Assembly (NCBI RefSeq): GCF_023913775.1
Contig: NZ_JAMXAX010000014.1
Location: forward strand, 1-64,000
DNA: 64,000 nucleotides
Direction: 5' to 3'
From: Acidovorax facilis
Lineage (GTDB): Bacteria > Pseudomonadota > Gammaproteobacteria > Burkholderiales > Burkholderiaceae_C
Both the position numbers and the translations under genes were made by a program. Position 1 is the first letter of the stretch; each line of letters starts with the position of its first letter. Below, piece by piece: positions 18,580 through 28,562 of this stretch. The notes under the pieces were generated by a model. It was given only the letters and a program-made list of their open reading frames with translations, ran no database searches and was not told the origin of the DNA.

Positions 18580-19905
18580 TCACAGGATGTAGCGTGAAAG
18601 GTCCTCGTCCCGGCTCAGTGTCTGCAGGCGGGCGTCCACATAGGCAGCGTCAATGGTGATGGTCTGACCCGATAGGCGAGTCGCATCAAAACTCACCTCG
18701 TCCAGCAAGCGCTCCATCACCGTGGACAGGCGGCGTGCACCGATGTTCTCCGTGCGCTCGTTCACCTCAAAGGCGATGTGCGCCAGGCGCGTGATGCCCT
18801 CGGGTGCAAATTCGAGCGTGACGCCTTCGGTGGCCAGCAGGGCCTGGTACTGCTTGACCAGGGACGCATGGGTCTGCGTGAGGATGGCCTCAAAGTCCTT
18901 GACCGACAGCGACTCCAGCTCGACCCGGATGGGGAAGCGCCCCTGCAGCTCCGGAATCAGGTCGCTGGGTTTGGACAGGTGGAACGCCCCGGATGCGATG
19001 AACAGGATGTGGTCCGTCTTGATCATGCCGTACTTGGTGGACACCGTGGTGCCCTCCACCAGCGGCAGCAGGTCGCGCTGTACGCCCTGGTGCGACACGT
19101 CGGCACCACTGGTTTCCTGGCGCGCAGCCACCTTGTCGATCTCGTCGATGAAGACGATGCCGTTCTGCTCGGCATTGGCAACAGCGCGGGTCTTGATCTC
19201 TTCCTCGTTGACGAGCTTGCCCGCCTCTTCGTCGGTGATGAGCTTCAGGGCCTCGGCAATCTTGAGCTTGCGGGTCTTGCGCTTGTCCTGCCCCATCTGG
19301 CTGAACATGCCACGCAACTGCTCGGCCATTTCTTCCATGCCCTGGGGGCCCATGATTTCGAGTTGCGGGCGGCCTTCGGCGACATCGATCTCGATCTCCT
19401 TGTCGGCCAGCGCGCCTTCGCGCAGTTTCTTGCGAAAGACTTGGCGGGCCGTGTTGTCAGCCGCGGGCTCGGTGCCTGCGGCTGCACGGGCCGGGGGAAT
19501 CAGCACGTCCAGGATGCGCTCCTCGGCAGCATCTTCGGCGCGGGCGCGCACCTTTTTCATCTCGGATTCGCGCGTCTGCTTGACGGCCATCTCCGCCAGG
19601 TCGCGGATGATGGAATCCACGTCCTTGCCCACGTAGCCGACCTCGGTGAACTTGGTGGCCTCGACCTTGATGAAGGGCGCATCGGCCAGCTTGGCCAGGC
19701 GGCGCGCAATCTCGGTCTTGCCCACGCCGGTCGGGCCGATCATGAGGATGTTCTTGGGTGTGATCTCCTGGCGCAGGCTGCCTTCGACCTGCTGGCGGCG
19801 CCAGCGGTTGCGCAGCGCAATGGCCACGGCACGCTTGGCGCTGGCCTGGCCCACGATATGGTGGTCCAGCTCGGAGACGATTTCCTGGGGGGTCATGGAC
19901 GACAT
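18580..19905 (-). CDS. hslU: ATP-dependent protease ATPase subunit HslU
   Basis: HslU (ClpY) unfolds substrates for the HslV peptidase. The 441-residue protein has the Walker A motif [15 protein letters not shown] at about residues 57-71, a Walker B segment in [12 protein letters not shown] and the C-terminal sensor region [18 protein letters not shown]. The C-terminus SRYIL fits the tail that docks into HslV. I place the start at the ATG 19903-19905; an upstream TTG would add six residues. It lies 107 bp downstream of hslV, with a family A repeat in the gap. Confidence 0.96.
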   Translation of the reverse strand: MSSMTPQEIVSELDHHIVGQASAKRAVAIALRNRWRRQQVEGSLRQEITPKNILMIGPTGVGKTEIARRLAKLADAPFIKVEATKFTEVGYVGKDVDSIIRDLAEMAVKQTRESEMKKVRARAEDAAEERILDVLIPPARAAAGTEPAADNTARQVFRKKLREGALADKEIEIDVAEGRPQLEIMGPQGMEEMAEQLRGMFSQMGQDKRKTRKLKIAEALKLITDEEAGKLVNEEEIKTRAVANAEQNGIVFIDEIDKVAARQETSGADVSHQGVQRDLLPLVEGTTVSTKYGMIKTDHILFIASGAFHLSKPSDLIPELQGRFPIRVELESLSVKDFEAILTQTHASLVKQYQALLATEGVTLEFAPEGITRLAHIAFEVNERTENIGARRLSTVMERLLDEVSFDATRLSGQTITIDAAYVDARLQTLSRDEDLSRYIL

Positions 19906-19917
19906 GGCGAAAATTCC

Positions 19918-19980
19918 AGTCAAATTGGGCTCTAGCGCTTATCTATCAAGCGCTAGCAGCTATCAAAAACGTATCAAATG
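19918..19980. repeat. Dispersed palindromic repeat, family A, copy 5 (hslV-hslU gap)
   Basis: One of the best copies: CAAATTGGGCTCTAGCGCTT, ATCTATC, then AAGCGCTAGCAGCTATCAAA. AGCGCTT and AAGCGCT form the central palindrome. It occupies most of the gap and would be part of the hslVU transcript. Confidence 0.9.
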
Positions 19981-20012
19981 CGGTCAAGACCGCCCTGCAA
20001 AAAACACCCGAC

Positions 20013-20579
20013 CTACAAGGTCTCGATGGTGTGGTTCATGTTGGTGTAGATGCACAACTCGCCAGCAATCTCCAGCGACTTCTTGACGATGTCCTGCGCA
20101 GAGAGGTCGGTGTGGTTGAGCAACGCCTTGGCGGCCGAGTGCGCGTAGGCCCCGCCCGATCCAATGGCCACGATGCCCTGCTCGGGCTCCAGCACGTCGC
20201 CATTGCCGGTGATGATGAGCGAGGCCTCCAGATCGGCCACGGCGAGCATGGCTTCGAGGCGGCGCAGCACGCGGTCGGTGCGCCAGTCCTTGGTGAGTTC
20301 AATGGCTGCCCGCACCAGGTGGCCCTGGTGTTTTTCGAGCTTGGCTTCAAAGCGCTCAAACAGGGTGAAGGCATCGGCCGTGGCGCCCGCAAAACCGGCC
20401 AGCACCTTGCCGTGGTGCAGCTTGCGCACCTTGCGCGCCGTGCCCTTGACCACGATGTTGCCCAGGGTGACCTGGCCATCCCCGCCAATGGCCACTTGAA
20501 CGCCCTGGGGCGTCTGGCGGCGTACGCTCAGGATGGTGGTGCCGTGGAACACCGGATGGTTGTCGTTTGATGAGTCCAT
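20013..20579 (-). CDS. hslV: ATP-dependent protease peptidase subunit HslV
   Basis: HslV (ClpQ) is a proteasome-type threonine peptidase activated by HslU. The 188-residue product carries a 13-residue propeptide ending FHG, then the mature N-terminus TTILSVRR with the catalytic Thr at residue 14. [15 protein letters not shown] near the C-terminus is typical of the family. The propeptide is longer than the usual few residues. The ATG at 20577-20579 is preferred; further upstream codons look non-coding. Confidence 0.95.
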   Translation of the reverse strand: MDSSNDNHPVFHGTTILSVRRQTPQGVQVAIGGDGQVTLGNIVVKGTARKVRKLHHGKVLAGFAGATADAFTLFERFEAKLEKHQGHLVRAAIELTKDWRTDRVLRRLEAMLAVADLEASLIITGNGDVLEPEQGIVAIGSGGAYAHSAAKALLNHTDLSAQDIVKKSLEIAGELCIYTNMNHTIETL

Positions 20580-20760
20580 AGCTGCGGCAGTTGAGGGCAC
20601 GGGCGGCGCTTTCAAGGCGACGCCGAACGCTAACTGCCACGAGCAGCCACCGAATCTGTGGCCCTGCAGCCCACCCAAAAACTATGCAACGATCACGGCC
20701 CGCACCCAGCCGGCGCGCAAGGGTTGCTCCGCCGCACTGGTGGTGCGTCCCATGGAGGTA

Positions 20761-22524
20761 TCAGTTCTTTCGGGGTACCACCCAAGCGTGCTCGTTGATA
20801 CCGATCACGTTGAAGAAAATTGCCACCAGCCGCTGCAGGTTCTGGAACTGGATCACATGGCCGTGGCCCTGCTGCTCGGCCGCCCAGTTGAGCACCGAGC
20901 CCGCAGCCGCGAAGTCCACACGAATGAGCTTGTCGCAGACAATGGTCAGCGGCACACCCGGGCGCAGGAAGGCCTGGAAAGGCTCCAGCAATGGCGTGGC
21001 ATCACCATCGATATAGCCGCTGAGCTGCGCCACGGGGCCCGCCTCCAGCGGAGCGGGGGCGGACAACTCACCCAGGTCGGAGGCCATGAAGTCACTGTCG
21101 GCCGCCAGAGGCGCCGAGCCCGAAGACACACCCTCGTTGTCCGAATACCCGCAGCGCGGCGACGCCCACGACGGCGGTGAGACTTCGTAGGTGACGCAGT
21201 AATCCAGCGCCACCAGCTCGAACTCATCTGGCTTGCCCATGAGCCGCAGCGCCGCCATGCGCAGGCTCCACCACTCAGGGCTGGTAGAGCGGTCACCGGA
21301 CTGGGTTTTGGCATCCAGCAGGGCGTTGAGCTTTTCTACCCCGGAGAACACCAGTTGCACATCACGCTCGGCCCACTGGGTGAACTGGTCCACCAGCAAA
21401 GGCACGGCAGCGTCATCGATAGCGCCCAAGCGGGCCCAGGACAGGGTCCAGGGCGAGGCGGCGCGTGCCAGCGAGGCCTGGAGTGCGGCCACCGAAGACA
21501 CAGCCAGCGTAGGCGGCGCGTTCCAGCTGAAATCGCGGCGCACCGCGCCTGCCGGTGCGGCTGCAGCCGTTCCAGGCGCAGCCGCTGCGGCGGGCGGTGC
21601 CATGCCCAATTGCTCGGGCATGGAAAACCACAGCGGAGCGGAGCGGCTGTACTGGGCGGCGAAGTCGATGGCCAGGGTGTCAAACCGGTCGTGCTGGCCC
21701 GTTGCACGGTACAGGTCGAACAGTGTCATCCAGATTTCGAGCTGGTCGTCGGGCGCATCCTGCTGGTGCTGGGCCAGCACATCGAGCAGGCCGGACTCAG
21801 CCCCAGCGTGGTCGCCATTGGCAAACCGGATGGCAGCTTCTTCTAAATCGGGTTCGTGCACGAATTCCTCCGGTTCGGATGCGGGCGCTGGCGTTACCGC
21901 AGTAGCTGCCGCAAGGCTGAAGGACGCTTCGCCAGGACCTGCACCCGCGAGCATTTGCGCATCGGTGCCGCCAAACCGGCCAATGGCCATGCTGTCATCG
22001 GCAAACAGCGGCTGGACACCGGCCTTGTTTTCGAGGGGCGCTGGCAGGCTGCCGGGTGCCGTGGGCGCATACGCCCTTGCGCGGGCGGAATCAGAGGACG
22101 CAGCTGCGTCGGCAGCAACAGGCATGGCGCCGGGTTGCGTGGGAGCCTCTGCACCTTGCTTACTCTTCCACCACTGCTGCGACATCTGCGCTTCGATCTC
22201 GTCGATCTTCTTGAGCGTGACGGCCCGCTCGTCGGGCGATGCCATGCTGCTCTGAAAGAACGAGGGGCGCCCTGCGGCGTCTTCCACACGCTGGCCTTGC
22301 AGCACCTCGCGCTGACGCAGCTTGCGCAGCTGATCGAACTCGCGGCGCCGCACGAAGTCGTTGCGGCGCTTGCGCTCGATCATCTCCTTGAGCATCTGCT
22401 TGCTGTACTGGCTCTCCCGGTCGTCCTGGATGGAGTCCAGCTCGGTCCAGTTCACCGTCGGGTTCTTCACGAACCGAACCACCTTCGACAGCAGGCCTCC
22501 GGGGGTGGTTTCTTCCTTGCTCAT
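20761..22524 (-). CDS. Conserved hypothetical protein with C-terminal STAS-like domain
   Basis: The 587-residue protein is probably cytoplasmic. Residues 1-90 are charged and helical, with a NPTVNWTELDSIQDD start and a long KR-rich helix. The middle (about 120-330) is Ala/Pro-rich with a TPR-like stretch around EEAAIRFANGDHAGAESGLLDVLAQ. Two repeats resembling sulphate-transporter/anti-sigma antagonist (STAS) domains follow; the last (LTIVCDKLIRVDFAAAGSVLNWA to the end) is the clearest. It lies 42 bp after dksA and 181 bp before hslV, so it may be cotranscribed with dksA. I do not know a function; the STAS call rests on pattern resemblance. Confidence 0.75.
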   Translation of the reverse strand: MSKEETTPGGLLSKVVRFVKNPTVNWTELDSIQDDRESQYSKQMLKEMIERKRRNDFVRRREFDQLRKLRQREVLQGQRVEDAAGRPSFFQSSMASPDERAVTLKKIDEIEAQMSQQWWKSKQGAEAPTQPGAMPVAADAAASSDSARARAYAPTAPGSLPAPLENKAGVQPLFADDSMAIGRFGGTDAQMLAGAGPGEASFSLAAATAVTPAPASEPEEFVHEPDLEEAAIRFANGDHAGAESGLLDVLAQHQQDAPDDQLEIWMTLFDLYRATGQHDRFDTLAIDFAAQYSRSAPLWFSMPEQLGMAPPAAAAAPGTAAAAPAGAVRRDFSWNAPPTLAVSSVAALQASLARAASPWTLSWARLGAIDDAAVPLLVDQFTQWAERDVQLVFSGVEKLNALLDAKTQSGDRSTSPEWWSLRMAALRLMGKPDEFELVALDYCVTYEVSPPSWASPRCGYSDNEGVSSGSAPLAADSDFMASDLGELSAPAPLEAGPVAQLSGYIDGDATPLLEPFQAFLRPGVPLTIVCDKLIRVDFAAAGSVLNWAAEQQGHGHVIQFQNLQRLVAIFFNVIGINEHAWVVPRKN

Positions 22525-22566
22525 GGCTCAGGGTGCGCTTGGGGTTGATCAGGCCAGACGGCCCGG

Positions 22567-23364
22567 TCAATCACCAAACATCTTCTGCTTGAGTTCGCGG
22601 CGTTGTTGTGCTTCGAGGGACAACGTGGCAGTGGGACGGGCAATCAGGCGGCCCACACCAATGGGTTCGCCGGTTTCGTCGCAGTAGCCATAGTCACCTG
22701 CGTCGATGCGGGCAATGGACTGCTCGATCTTCTTGAGCAGCTTGCGCTCGCGGTCGCGGGTGCGCAGCTCCAGGGCATGTTCCTCTTCGATCGTGGCGCG
22801 GTCGGCCGGATCGGGCACCACCACGGTGTCTTCACGAAGGTGTTCGGTGGTTTCACCAGCGCTGTTGTGGATCTCCTGCTTGAGCTGCACCAGCTTCAGG
22901 CGGAAGAAGGCCATCTGCTTGTCGTTCATGTACTCGTCGTCAGGCATGGCCATGACTTCGGCATCGGTCAACTCAGCGGCGGACTTGGTTTTCCAGTTGT
23001 TCGCCAGCTTGGGGTCTTTTTTGGCAGCCGTATACGTAGGCTGTGCTTGCGCGGTCGTGGGCATGGTATGTAGATAACTGGCTTTGGCAGCGGTCGAAGC
23101 CACTGTCTGTGCCATGGATGGTACGGTCAATTGGGCCAATCGTGAAGAAGGCCGGGTTGTGCGCACGGGTACCTGCGAGCCTGCTTGCAGCACGGGTGCC
23201 GGAGCAGGAGCCGCCACGGCGGGGGGTGCGGCCACCTTGGGCGCCGCAGCAGCCTTGGCAGTGGCCTTCGCAGCAACTTTGGGTGCCGCTGGGGCGGCGG
23301 CGCTTTTCGCCGCGGCAGGGGTTGCCTTGGTGGCCCCCTTAGATTTGCTGGTGTCGGCTTTCAC
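22567..23364 (-). CDS. dksA: RNA polymerase-binding transcription factor DksA (cysteine-poor, N-terminally extended)
   Basis: DksA inserts a coiled coil into the RNA polymerase secondary channel and works with ppGpp. The last ~150 residues of this 265-residue product are canonical, including the coiled-coil region AFFRLKLVQLKQEIHN and the DPADRATIEEEHALELRTRDRE segment. The zinc-finger region reads YGYCDETGEPIGVGRL...LSLEAQ and has a single Cys, so the four-Cys zinc site is absent, as in zinc-independent DksA forms. The first ~110 residues are an Ala/Lys/Pro-rich extension, probably disordered. It lies 181 bp downstream of a COG0523 GTPase gene. The upstream gap contains a plausible -10 (TACAAT) near 23456. 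Confidence 0.95.
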   Translation of the reverse strand: MKADTSKSKGATKATPAAAKSAAAPAAPKVAAKATAKAAAAPKVAAPPAVAAPAPAPVLQAGSQVPVRTTRPSSRLAQLTVPSMAQTVASTAAKASYLHTMPTTAQAQPTYTAAKKDPKLANNWKTKSAAELTDAEVMAMPDDEYMNDKQMAFFRLKLVQLKQEIHNSAGETTEHLREDTVVVPDPADRATIEEEHALELRTRDRERKLLKKIEQSIARIDAGDYGYCDETGEPIGVGRLIARPTATLSLEAQQRRELKQKMFGD

Positions 23365-23545
23365 TTCCTGGTCTCCTCGCAGTACGGGCGGGCCCTAGCT
23401 GCATTCGCAGCCAAGGGCGGGTGGCAAGCCTTCCGGGGTTTTACCGGGGCGCGATTGTATCGACCTGGGCTGACGCAAACGAAAACGTTGCAGATACAAC
23501 ACAAACACGCCGTTCTCCCCTGGGCGGCACAGGCCCCGGTGAGGG

Positions 23546-24607
23546 TCAGACCAGGCTTTGTTCCAGCCCCTGCAGGAAGATGTCCTTGGGCAGGTCAATG
23601 CCAATAAAGACCATCTTGCTCGTGCGCGTCTCACCCTCGGCCCATTGGGGGCCCAGATCGCTTCCCATGAGCTGGTGCACCCCCTGGAAGATCACCTTGC
23701 GTTCAGTGCCCTTCATATTAAGCACACCTTTGTAGCGCAGCATGCGCGGGCCGTAAATATTCACGATGGCCCCCAGGAAGTCCTCCAGCTTGGCCGGGTC
23801 GAACGGCCGGTCGGAGCGGTAAACGAAGCTCTTCACATCGTCATCGTGGTGATGGTGATGGCCATGGCCGTGCTCATGCTGGTGCGAGGGGTGGCTGCAG
23901 TGCTCGCCATGTTCGTGGTCATGATCATGGTGGTCGTGCCCGTCCCCTTCTTCCTTCAGGAAGTCTGGGTCGATATCCAGCTTGGCATTGAGGTTGAAGC
24001 CGCGCAGGTCCAACACCTCCTTGAGCGGCACTTCGCCAAAATGCACGGCCTTGATGGGCGCGCGCGGGTTCATGTGCTTGAGGCGATGGATCAGCGCCTC
24101 GGTCTCGTCCTTGGACACCAGGTCGGTCTTGGACAGGAAGATCTGGTCCGCAAAACCCACCTGGCGGCGCGCTTCCTGGCGGTCATTGAGCTGCTGGGGT
24201 GCGTGCTTGGCGTCCACCAGGGTGATGATGGAGTCGATGAGGTAGGTCTCGGCGATTTCTTCGTCCATGAAGAAGGTCTGCGCCACCGGGCCGGGGTCGG
24301 CCACGCCGGTGGTCTCGATCACGATGCGGTCGAACTCGAGCAGGTTCTTGCGCTTCTTGGCGGCCAGTAGCTGCAGCGTCTCGCGCAGGTCTTCGCGGAT
24401 GGTGCAGCAGATGCAGCCGTTGCTCATCTGCACGATCTGCTCCTTGGACTCGGTCACGAGGATGTCGTTGTCGATGTTTTCTTCGCCGAATTCGTTCTCG
24501 ATCACGGCGATCTTCTGGCCATGGGCTTCGGAGAGCAGGCGCTTGAGCAGCGTGGTTTTGCCCGAGCCCAGGAAGCCGGTGAGGATAGTGACGGGGATCA
24601 GTGCCAT
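23546..24607 (-). CDS. CobW/COG0523-family metallochaperone GTPase
   Basis: COG0523 GTPases deliver metal ions, often zinc, to client proteins. The 353-residue protein has the Walker A loop GFLGSGKTTLL (residues 11-21) and the family metal-binding motif CICC at 65-68. A very His-rich segment follows at about 228-262 (HDHHDHDHEHGEH and HGHGHHHHHDDD), and then the CobW C-terminal domain. The start MALIPVTILTGF is chosen at 24605-24607. The His-rich loop suggests zinc or nickel binding. I found no convincing Zur box upstream, so the regulator is unknown. Confidence 0.92.
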   Translation of the reverse strand: MALIPVTILTGFLGSGKTTLLKRLLSEAHGQKIAVIENEFGEENIDNDILVTESKEQIVQMSNGCICCTIREDLRETLQLLAAKKRKNLLEFDRIVIETTGVADPGPVAQTFFMDEEIAETYLIDSIITLVDAKHAPQQLNDRQEARRQVGFADQIFLSKTDLVSKDETEALIHRLKHMNPRAPIKAVHFGEVPLKEVLDLRGFNLNAKLDIDPDFLKEEGDGHDHHDHDHEHGEHCSHPSHQHEHGHGHHHHHDDDVKSFVYRSDRPFDPAKLEDFLGAIVNIYGPRMLRYKGVLNMKGTERKVIFQGVHQLMGSDLGPQWAEGETRTSKMVFIGIDLPKDIFLQGLEQSLV

Positions 24608-24733
24608 AAATCTGTCTTTCAAGGGAATCAAATACATGCACTGCAGCCCGATGCTGCGGGCTGCAGGGCCCCGCACAGGGGGCGTTTTTTCAGTGTACCG
24701 AGGCTGTCAAGCCCCTGCCGGACGCCGCCGGGC

Positions 24734-25969
24734 TCACCCTTTGCGCATCACGACCAAGCCCTTGAGGTATTCCCCTTCCGGAAACTCCAGCGTCATGGGA
24801 TGGTCGGGCGCGCCGCCCAGGCGCTCCAGGATGTAGCCGTCCACGCCCGCATCCGCGCCCGCCGACGCCACGATCTTGTGGAACAGGTCGGCGCTGATGC
24901 CGCCCGAACACGAGAAGGTGAACAGTACCCCGCCCGGGGTCAGCAGTTGCAGCGCCAGCCGGTTGATGTCCTTGTAGGCCCGCGCGGCCCGCTCGGCGTG
25001 CGCAGCAGTGGGTGCGAACTTGGGCGGGTCGAGGATGATGGCGTCAAAACGCTGGCCCTCCTTGAGGAACTGGCGCAGTGAAGCGTTCACGTCGGCATCC
25101 ATAAAGCTCGCGCGGTTCGGGTCGAAGCCGTTGAGCGCCACGTGCGCACGGGCCCGCTCCAAGGCGGGACCGGACGAGTCGATGGACGTCACATGCCCAT
25201 CGGCCACGGTGCCTGCTGCACGCATGCCCGCCAGTGCCGCCACGCTGAAGCCGCCGGTGTAGCAAAAGCAGTTGAGCACATGCTTGAAACCCAGGCGCTG
25301 GGTGTAGTCAGCAAACCGCTGGCGGCTGTCGCGCTGGTCCAGATAGAAGCCGGTCTTGTGGCCCTCAGCGATGTTGAGCGTCAGACGCCACTGGTGTTCA
25401 CGGATCGTGAGTTCGAGCGGCGGCCCCTCGCCATCACCTGCCGCACCCGAGGGCCCGCCGCGCAGCCAGCCGGTGGCGGGCTCCAGGCCCTCCAGCGAAC
25501 GCACGCTGGCATCCGAGCGCTCGTAGAGCTTGGTCAGCCCCGTTTCGCGCAGCAGCGCATCGGCAATCACGCCCTTCCAGCGCTCGGTGCCTGCGCTGGT
25601 GAACTGCGCCACCAGCGTATCGCCATAGCGGTCCACGATGAGCCCCGGCAGACCGTCGGATTCGCCGTGCACCAGACGCACGCCATCACTTTGCACATCA
25701 AATCGGGCTCTGGCGATTATGGATCGGGCGCAAGAAGCTATAAAAAAAGGAGCATCAATGCGCTGTGCTTCGTCAAAGCTCCACACCCGTGCGCGGATGC
25801 GCGAGGTCGGACTGAAGGCGGCCCAAGCCAGGAACTGGCCTTCGTGCGACTCCACACGCACGGTCTCGCCGCTGTCGCCGCCGCCCTTGGCGATGGCCGA
25901 TTCGAAGATCCAGGGGTGGCGACGCAGGAGCGAGCGCTCTTTGCCAGGGCGAAGGCGAAGGGTTTTCAT
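24734..25969 (-). CDS. rlmI: Class I SAM-dependent rRNA methyltransferase, RlmI type
   Basis: The family includes RlmI, which makes m5C1962 in 23S rRNA. The 411-residue product has an N-terminal PUA domain (RLRPGKERSLLRRHPWIFESA) and the EE-domain segment GLPGLIVDRYGD. The Rossmann methyltransferase domain has VLNCFCYTGGFSVAAL, AIILDPPKFAPT as motif IV and FTFSCSGGI. The segment CARSIIARARFDVQSDG is encoded by a family A repeat. It is transcribed divergently from cheW. The exact target base is inferred from the family. Confidence 0.88.
   Translation of the reverse strand: MKTLRLRPGKERSLLRRHPWIFESAIAKGGGDSGETVRVESHEGQFLAWAAFSPTSRIRARVWSFDEAQRIDAPFFIASCARSIIARARFDVQSDGVRLVHGESDGLPGLIVDRYGDTLVAQFTSAGTERWKGVIADALLRETGLTKLYERSDASVRSLEGLEPATGWLRGGPSGAAGDGEGPPLELTIREHQWRLTLNIAEGHKTGFYLDQRDSRQRFADYTQRLGFKHVLNCFCYTGGFSVAALAGMRAAGTVADGHVTSIDSSGPALERARAHVALNGFDPNRASFMDADVNASLRQFLKEGQRFDAIILDPPKFAPTAAHAERAARAYKDINRLALQLLTPGGVLFTFSCSGGISADLFHKIVASAGADAGVDGYILERLGGAPDHPMTLEFPEGEYLKGLVVMRKG
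25697..25756. repeat. Dispersed palindromic repeat, family A, copy 6 (inside rlmI)
   Basis: ATCAAATCGGGCTCTGGCG-ATTATGGATC-GGGCGCAAGAAGCTATAAAAAA, a diverged copy with the conserved left TCAAAT..GGCTCT and right AGCTAT. It is translated within the rlmI frame. Confidence 0.6.
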
Positions 25970-26121
25970 GCCCCGGATTGTGCGGGCTCACCGCTGCCGT
26001 CCAACCATCATCCCTTGAAAAACAGCACGCGCTGCCCCTGCGATAAGCCCGCCCGTTTGCACAAAAGACCACCCACAGCGCTGGCGAGAAAGCATATTTA
26101 TCATTTTTTGGAATCATTTAT

Positions 26122-26151
26122 TTGACAAATTTGATTCATCTCTCATAAAAT
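26122..26151 (+). promoter_or_regulatory. Sigma-70 type promoter of cheW
   Basis: A perfect -35 hexamer TTGACA (26122-26127) and a -10 TAAAAT (26146-26151) are separated by 18 bases, 30 bp before the cheW ATG, in a conspicuously AT-rich stretch. TTTATCA motifs at 26097-26103 and 26168-26174 resemble half-sites of the palindrome at 30212-30250. Confidence 0.7.
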
Positions 26152-26181
26152 TCGCACAACTATCATTTTTATCAAACAAAC

Positions 26182-26697
26182 ATGTCAGCGAATCTTCACA
26201 CCCCATCCAGCCTGGGTTCTATCCCTGATGCAGCCCCAACGGTCTTGACCGATCTTCGTGAGTTCCTTGCATTCAAGATCGGCAACGAGGAGTACGGCGT
26301 AGACATCCTGCGGGTGCAGGAGATCCGTTCGTACGAAAAGCCCACCACCATCGCCAACGCCGCTGCCGACCTGAAGGGTGTGGTCAACCTGCGCGGCGTG
26401 ATCGTGCCCATCATCGACCTGCGCCTGAAACTGGGCTTGCCAGAGGCTCGCTATGACCATCTGACCGTGGTGATCGTGCTCAACATTGGTCAGCGCGTCG
26501 TGGGCGTTGTGGTGGATGGCGTGTCTGATGTGCTCACGCTGGAGAGAGAGCAATTGCGCCCTGTCCCCGCACTCGACATGGACGTGGATCGGGACCACCT
26601 GCTGGCCATCGGATCGGTCGATGACCGGATGCTCATCCTGCTCGACATCGAAAAGCTCTTGGCACCCTCGTTGCCATCGCCCCTCACCGTGCAATGA
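26182..26697 (+). CDS. cheW: Chemotaxis coupling protein CheW
   Basis: CheW bridges chemoreceptors and the CheA kinase in signalling arrays. The 171-residue protein is a single CheW domain with [21 protein letters not shown], the [13 protein letters not shown] motif and [11 protein letters not shown], matching canonical CheW length. It is followed after 49 bp by a chemoreceptor gene. No cheA is in the window, so the pair probably feeds the main or an auxiliary array encoded elsewhere. Base composition is lower in GC than the dcw region. Confidence 0.95.
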   Translation: MSANLHTPSSLGSIPDAAPTVLTDLREFLAFKIGNEEYGVDILRVQEIRSYEKPTTIANAAADLKGVVNLRGVIVPIIDLRLKLGLPEARYDHLTVVIVLNIGQRVVGVVVDGVSDVLTLEREQLRPVPALDMDVDRDHLLAIGSVDDRMLILLDIEKLLAPSLPSPLTVQ

Positions 26698-26746
26698 AAC
26701 GCTGTCGCATTGCCACGAAACACAAACACACCTACACGGAATCCCT

Positions 26747-28531
26747 ATGAACTTCTTCAGAGCATTCGGCATTGCGAAACGCCTGCACCTGCTGTCCTTC
26801 GCACTCATCAGTGGCCTGACCCTGGTCGCGCTTCTCGCATGGTTCAACCTCTCCGAGGTCACCGCCCAAACCCGAAAGGTCGCCACAGAGTCCGTTCCCC
26901 ACCAGTTGCGACTGGCAGCCATGGAACTCAACGTCACACGATCATCTCTCCAGTTGCGCCATGCGCTCCTGGTCAGAACACCCAGCGACCTGAAGGCCAC
27001 CTTGGCGGACGTTGCGGAGAAAAAGAAACTGATCGACACCGACCAGTTGGCACTGGAAAAAACTGCTGTCACCACCACCGAAAAGACTGAATACGCTGCA
27101 CTCGTTCAGGCGCTGGGCACGTTCTGGCAGATCGCAGGGCAAAACATCCAGTTGATTGAGCAAGGTAACAAGGAAGAAGGCTTCGACTTTCTGGTCGCCA
27201 AGACGATTCCTGCCCGCAACGTGGTGCTGGAGATGCTGAGCAAGCAAAAGCAACACCAAAACAGTTTGCTGAGCGAAAGCCTTCAAGAAATCGAAGTCGA
27301 CGCCAAACAGACCCTTTACAGCCTTGTGGCAGCCGTCGCGGCGATTGCAGCCGGTTTGATGGTGTTTTCCTGGTATGTCGGCAGCGTCCTTCAGCGCCGG
27401 GTTTCAGAAGCGCAAGTGATCGCAGCCCGCGTGCGCGATGGCGACCTGACCGGAGAGGTCATTGACAACGCCAACGATGAATTCAGCCCGCTGCTGCAAG
27501 CGCTCTCCGACATGCAGACATCGCTGACACAGGTTGTCTCGCAGGTACGCCAAGGCTCCGACAGCGTGGCCACTGCCAGCGCGGAGATATCGGCGGGCAA
27601 CAGCGATCTCTCGGCACGCACCGAAAACCAGGCCAGTGCACTGGAAGAAACCGCAGCATCGATGGAGGAGCTGAATTCGACGGTTCGCCAGAACGCCGAG
27701 AACGCCCGGCAAGCCAATCAGCTCGCGCAGAACGCGTCGAACGTGGCAAGCCAAGGCGGCGAAGTTGTCGCAGACGTGGTCCGCACGATGAAAGACATCA
27801 ACGACAGCTCCCGCAAGATCTCGGACATCATCGGTGTCATTGACGGCATCGCCTTCCAGACGAACATCCTGGCCCTGAACGCCGCCGTGGAGGCCGCCCG
27901 AGCGGGTGAACAAGGCCGTGGCTTTGCAGTGGTTGCGAGCGAGGTTCGCAACCTGGCAAGCCGATCCGCAGACGCCGCGCGCGAAATCAAAGTGTTGATC
28001 GGCGCCAGCGTGGAGCGGGTAGAAGCCGGCTCCGCCCTCGTGGACCGGGCAGGCCAGACCATGAGCGATGTGGTCTCGGCGATTGGCCGCGTTACCGACA
28101 TCATGGCGGAGATCAGCGCAGCCAGTTCCGAGCAGAGCCAGGGCGTGGACCAGGTGAACGAAGCCGTCACCCAGATGGACCAGGCCACCCAACAGAACGC
28201 GGCACTGGTGGAGGAAATGGCAGCAGCAGCCAGCAGCCTCAACACCCAGGCAGCGGAGCTGGTCAACGTGGTTTCCTCCTTCAAGATTTCGCCCTTGGCT
28301 TTGGAAGAGCGCCCTGCGTTGGTGCCCGCACAAGGAGCGCTCAGCACATCCACCACATACGCTTCACGGCCGCCGATGGCCCAGAAAGCCCCAAACCAGC
28401 GATCAGCGACCTCCGCCATCAAGGCGGCTGTCCGAAGTGTCGCAATGGCGAAATCGGGCGTGGCGCATCTGCCTTCGGCAAAACTCGTGACTGCCGCTCC
28501 ACATGCAGAGAAAGAGTGGGAAAACTTCTAG
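26747..28531 (+). CDS. Methyl-accepting chemotaxis protein
   Basis: This is a membrane chemoreceptor of 594 residues. It has a first membrane span at about 13-33, a periplasmic four-helix-bundle type sensor domain (about 35-188) and a second span at 190-214. A HAMP domain follows, then a signalling domain with the invariant hairpin tip region [19 protein letters not shown]. The C-terminus ends EWENF, a CheR-tethering pentapeptide. I start at the ATG 26747 after the cheW stop; the longer upstream frame overlaps cheW and is not coding. The ligand cannot be told from the sequence. Confidence 0.95.
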   Translation: MNFFRAFGIAKRLHLLSFALISGLTLVALLAWFNLSEVTAQTRKVATESVPHQLRLAAMELNVTRSSLQLRHALLVRTPSDLKATLADVAEKKKLIDTDQLALEKTAVTTTEKTEYAALVQALGTFWQIAGQNIQLIEQGNKEEGFDFLVAKTIPARNVVLEMLSKQKQHQNSLLSESLQEIEVDAKQTLYSLVAAVAAIAAGLMVFSWYVGSVLQRRVSEAQVIAARVRDGDLTGEVIDNANDEFSPLLQALSDMQTSLTQVVSQVRQGSDSVATASAEISAGNSDLSARTENQASALEETAASMEELNSTVRQNAENARQANQLAQNASNVASQGGEVVADVVRTMKDINDSSRKISDIIGVIDGIAFQTNILALNAAVEAARAGEQGRGFAVVASEVRNLASRSADAAREIKVLIGASVERVEAGSALVDRAGQTMSDVVSAIGRVTDIMAEISAASSEQSQGVDQVNEAVTQMDQATQQNAALVEEMAAAASSLNTQAAELVNVVSSFKISPLALEERPALVPAQGALSTSTTYASRPPMAQKAPNQRSATSAIKAAVRSVAMAKSGVAHLPSAKLVTAAPHAEKEWENF

Positions 28532-28562
28532 GAACCCGCCGGACTTGGAAAACGTCGGCTGC

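Noticed and set aside
24608-24733. A Zur box upstream of the COG0523 GTPase
   Set aside because: I searched the gap by eye for a GTTAT-type AT-rich palindrome and found none convincing.
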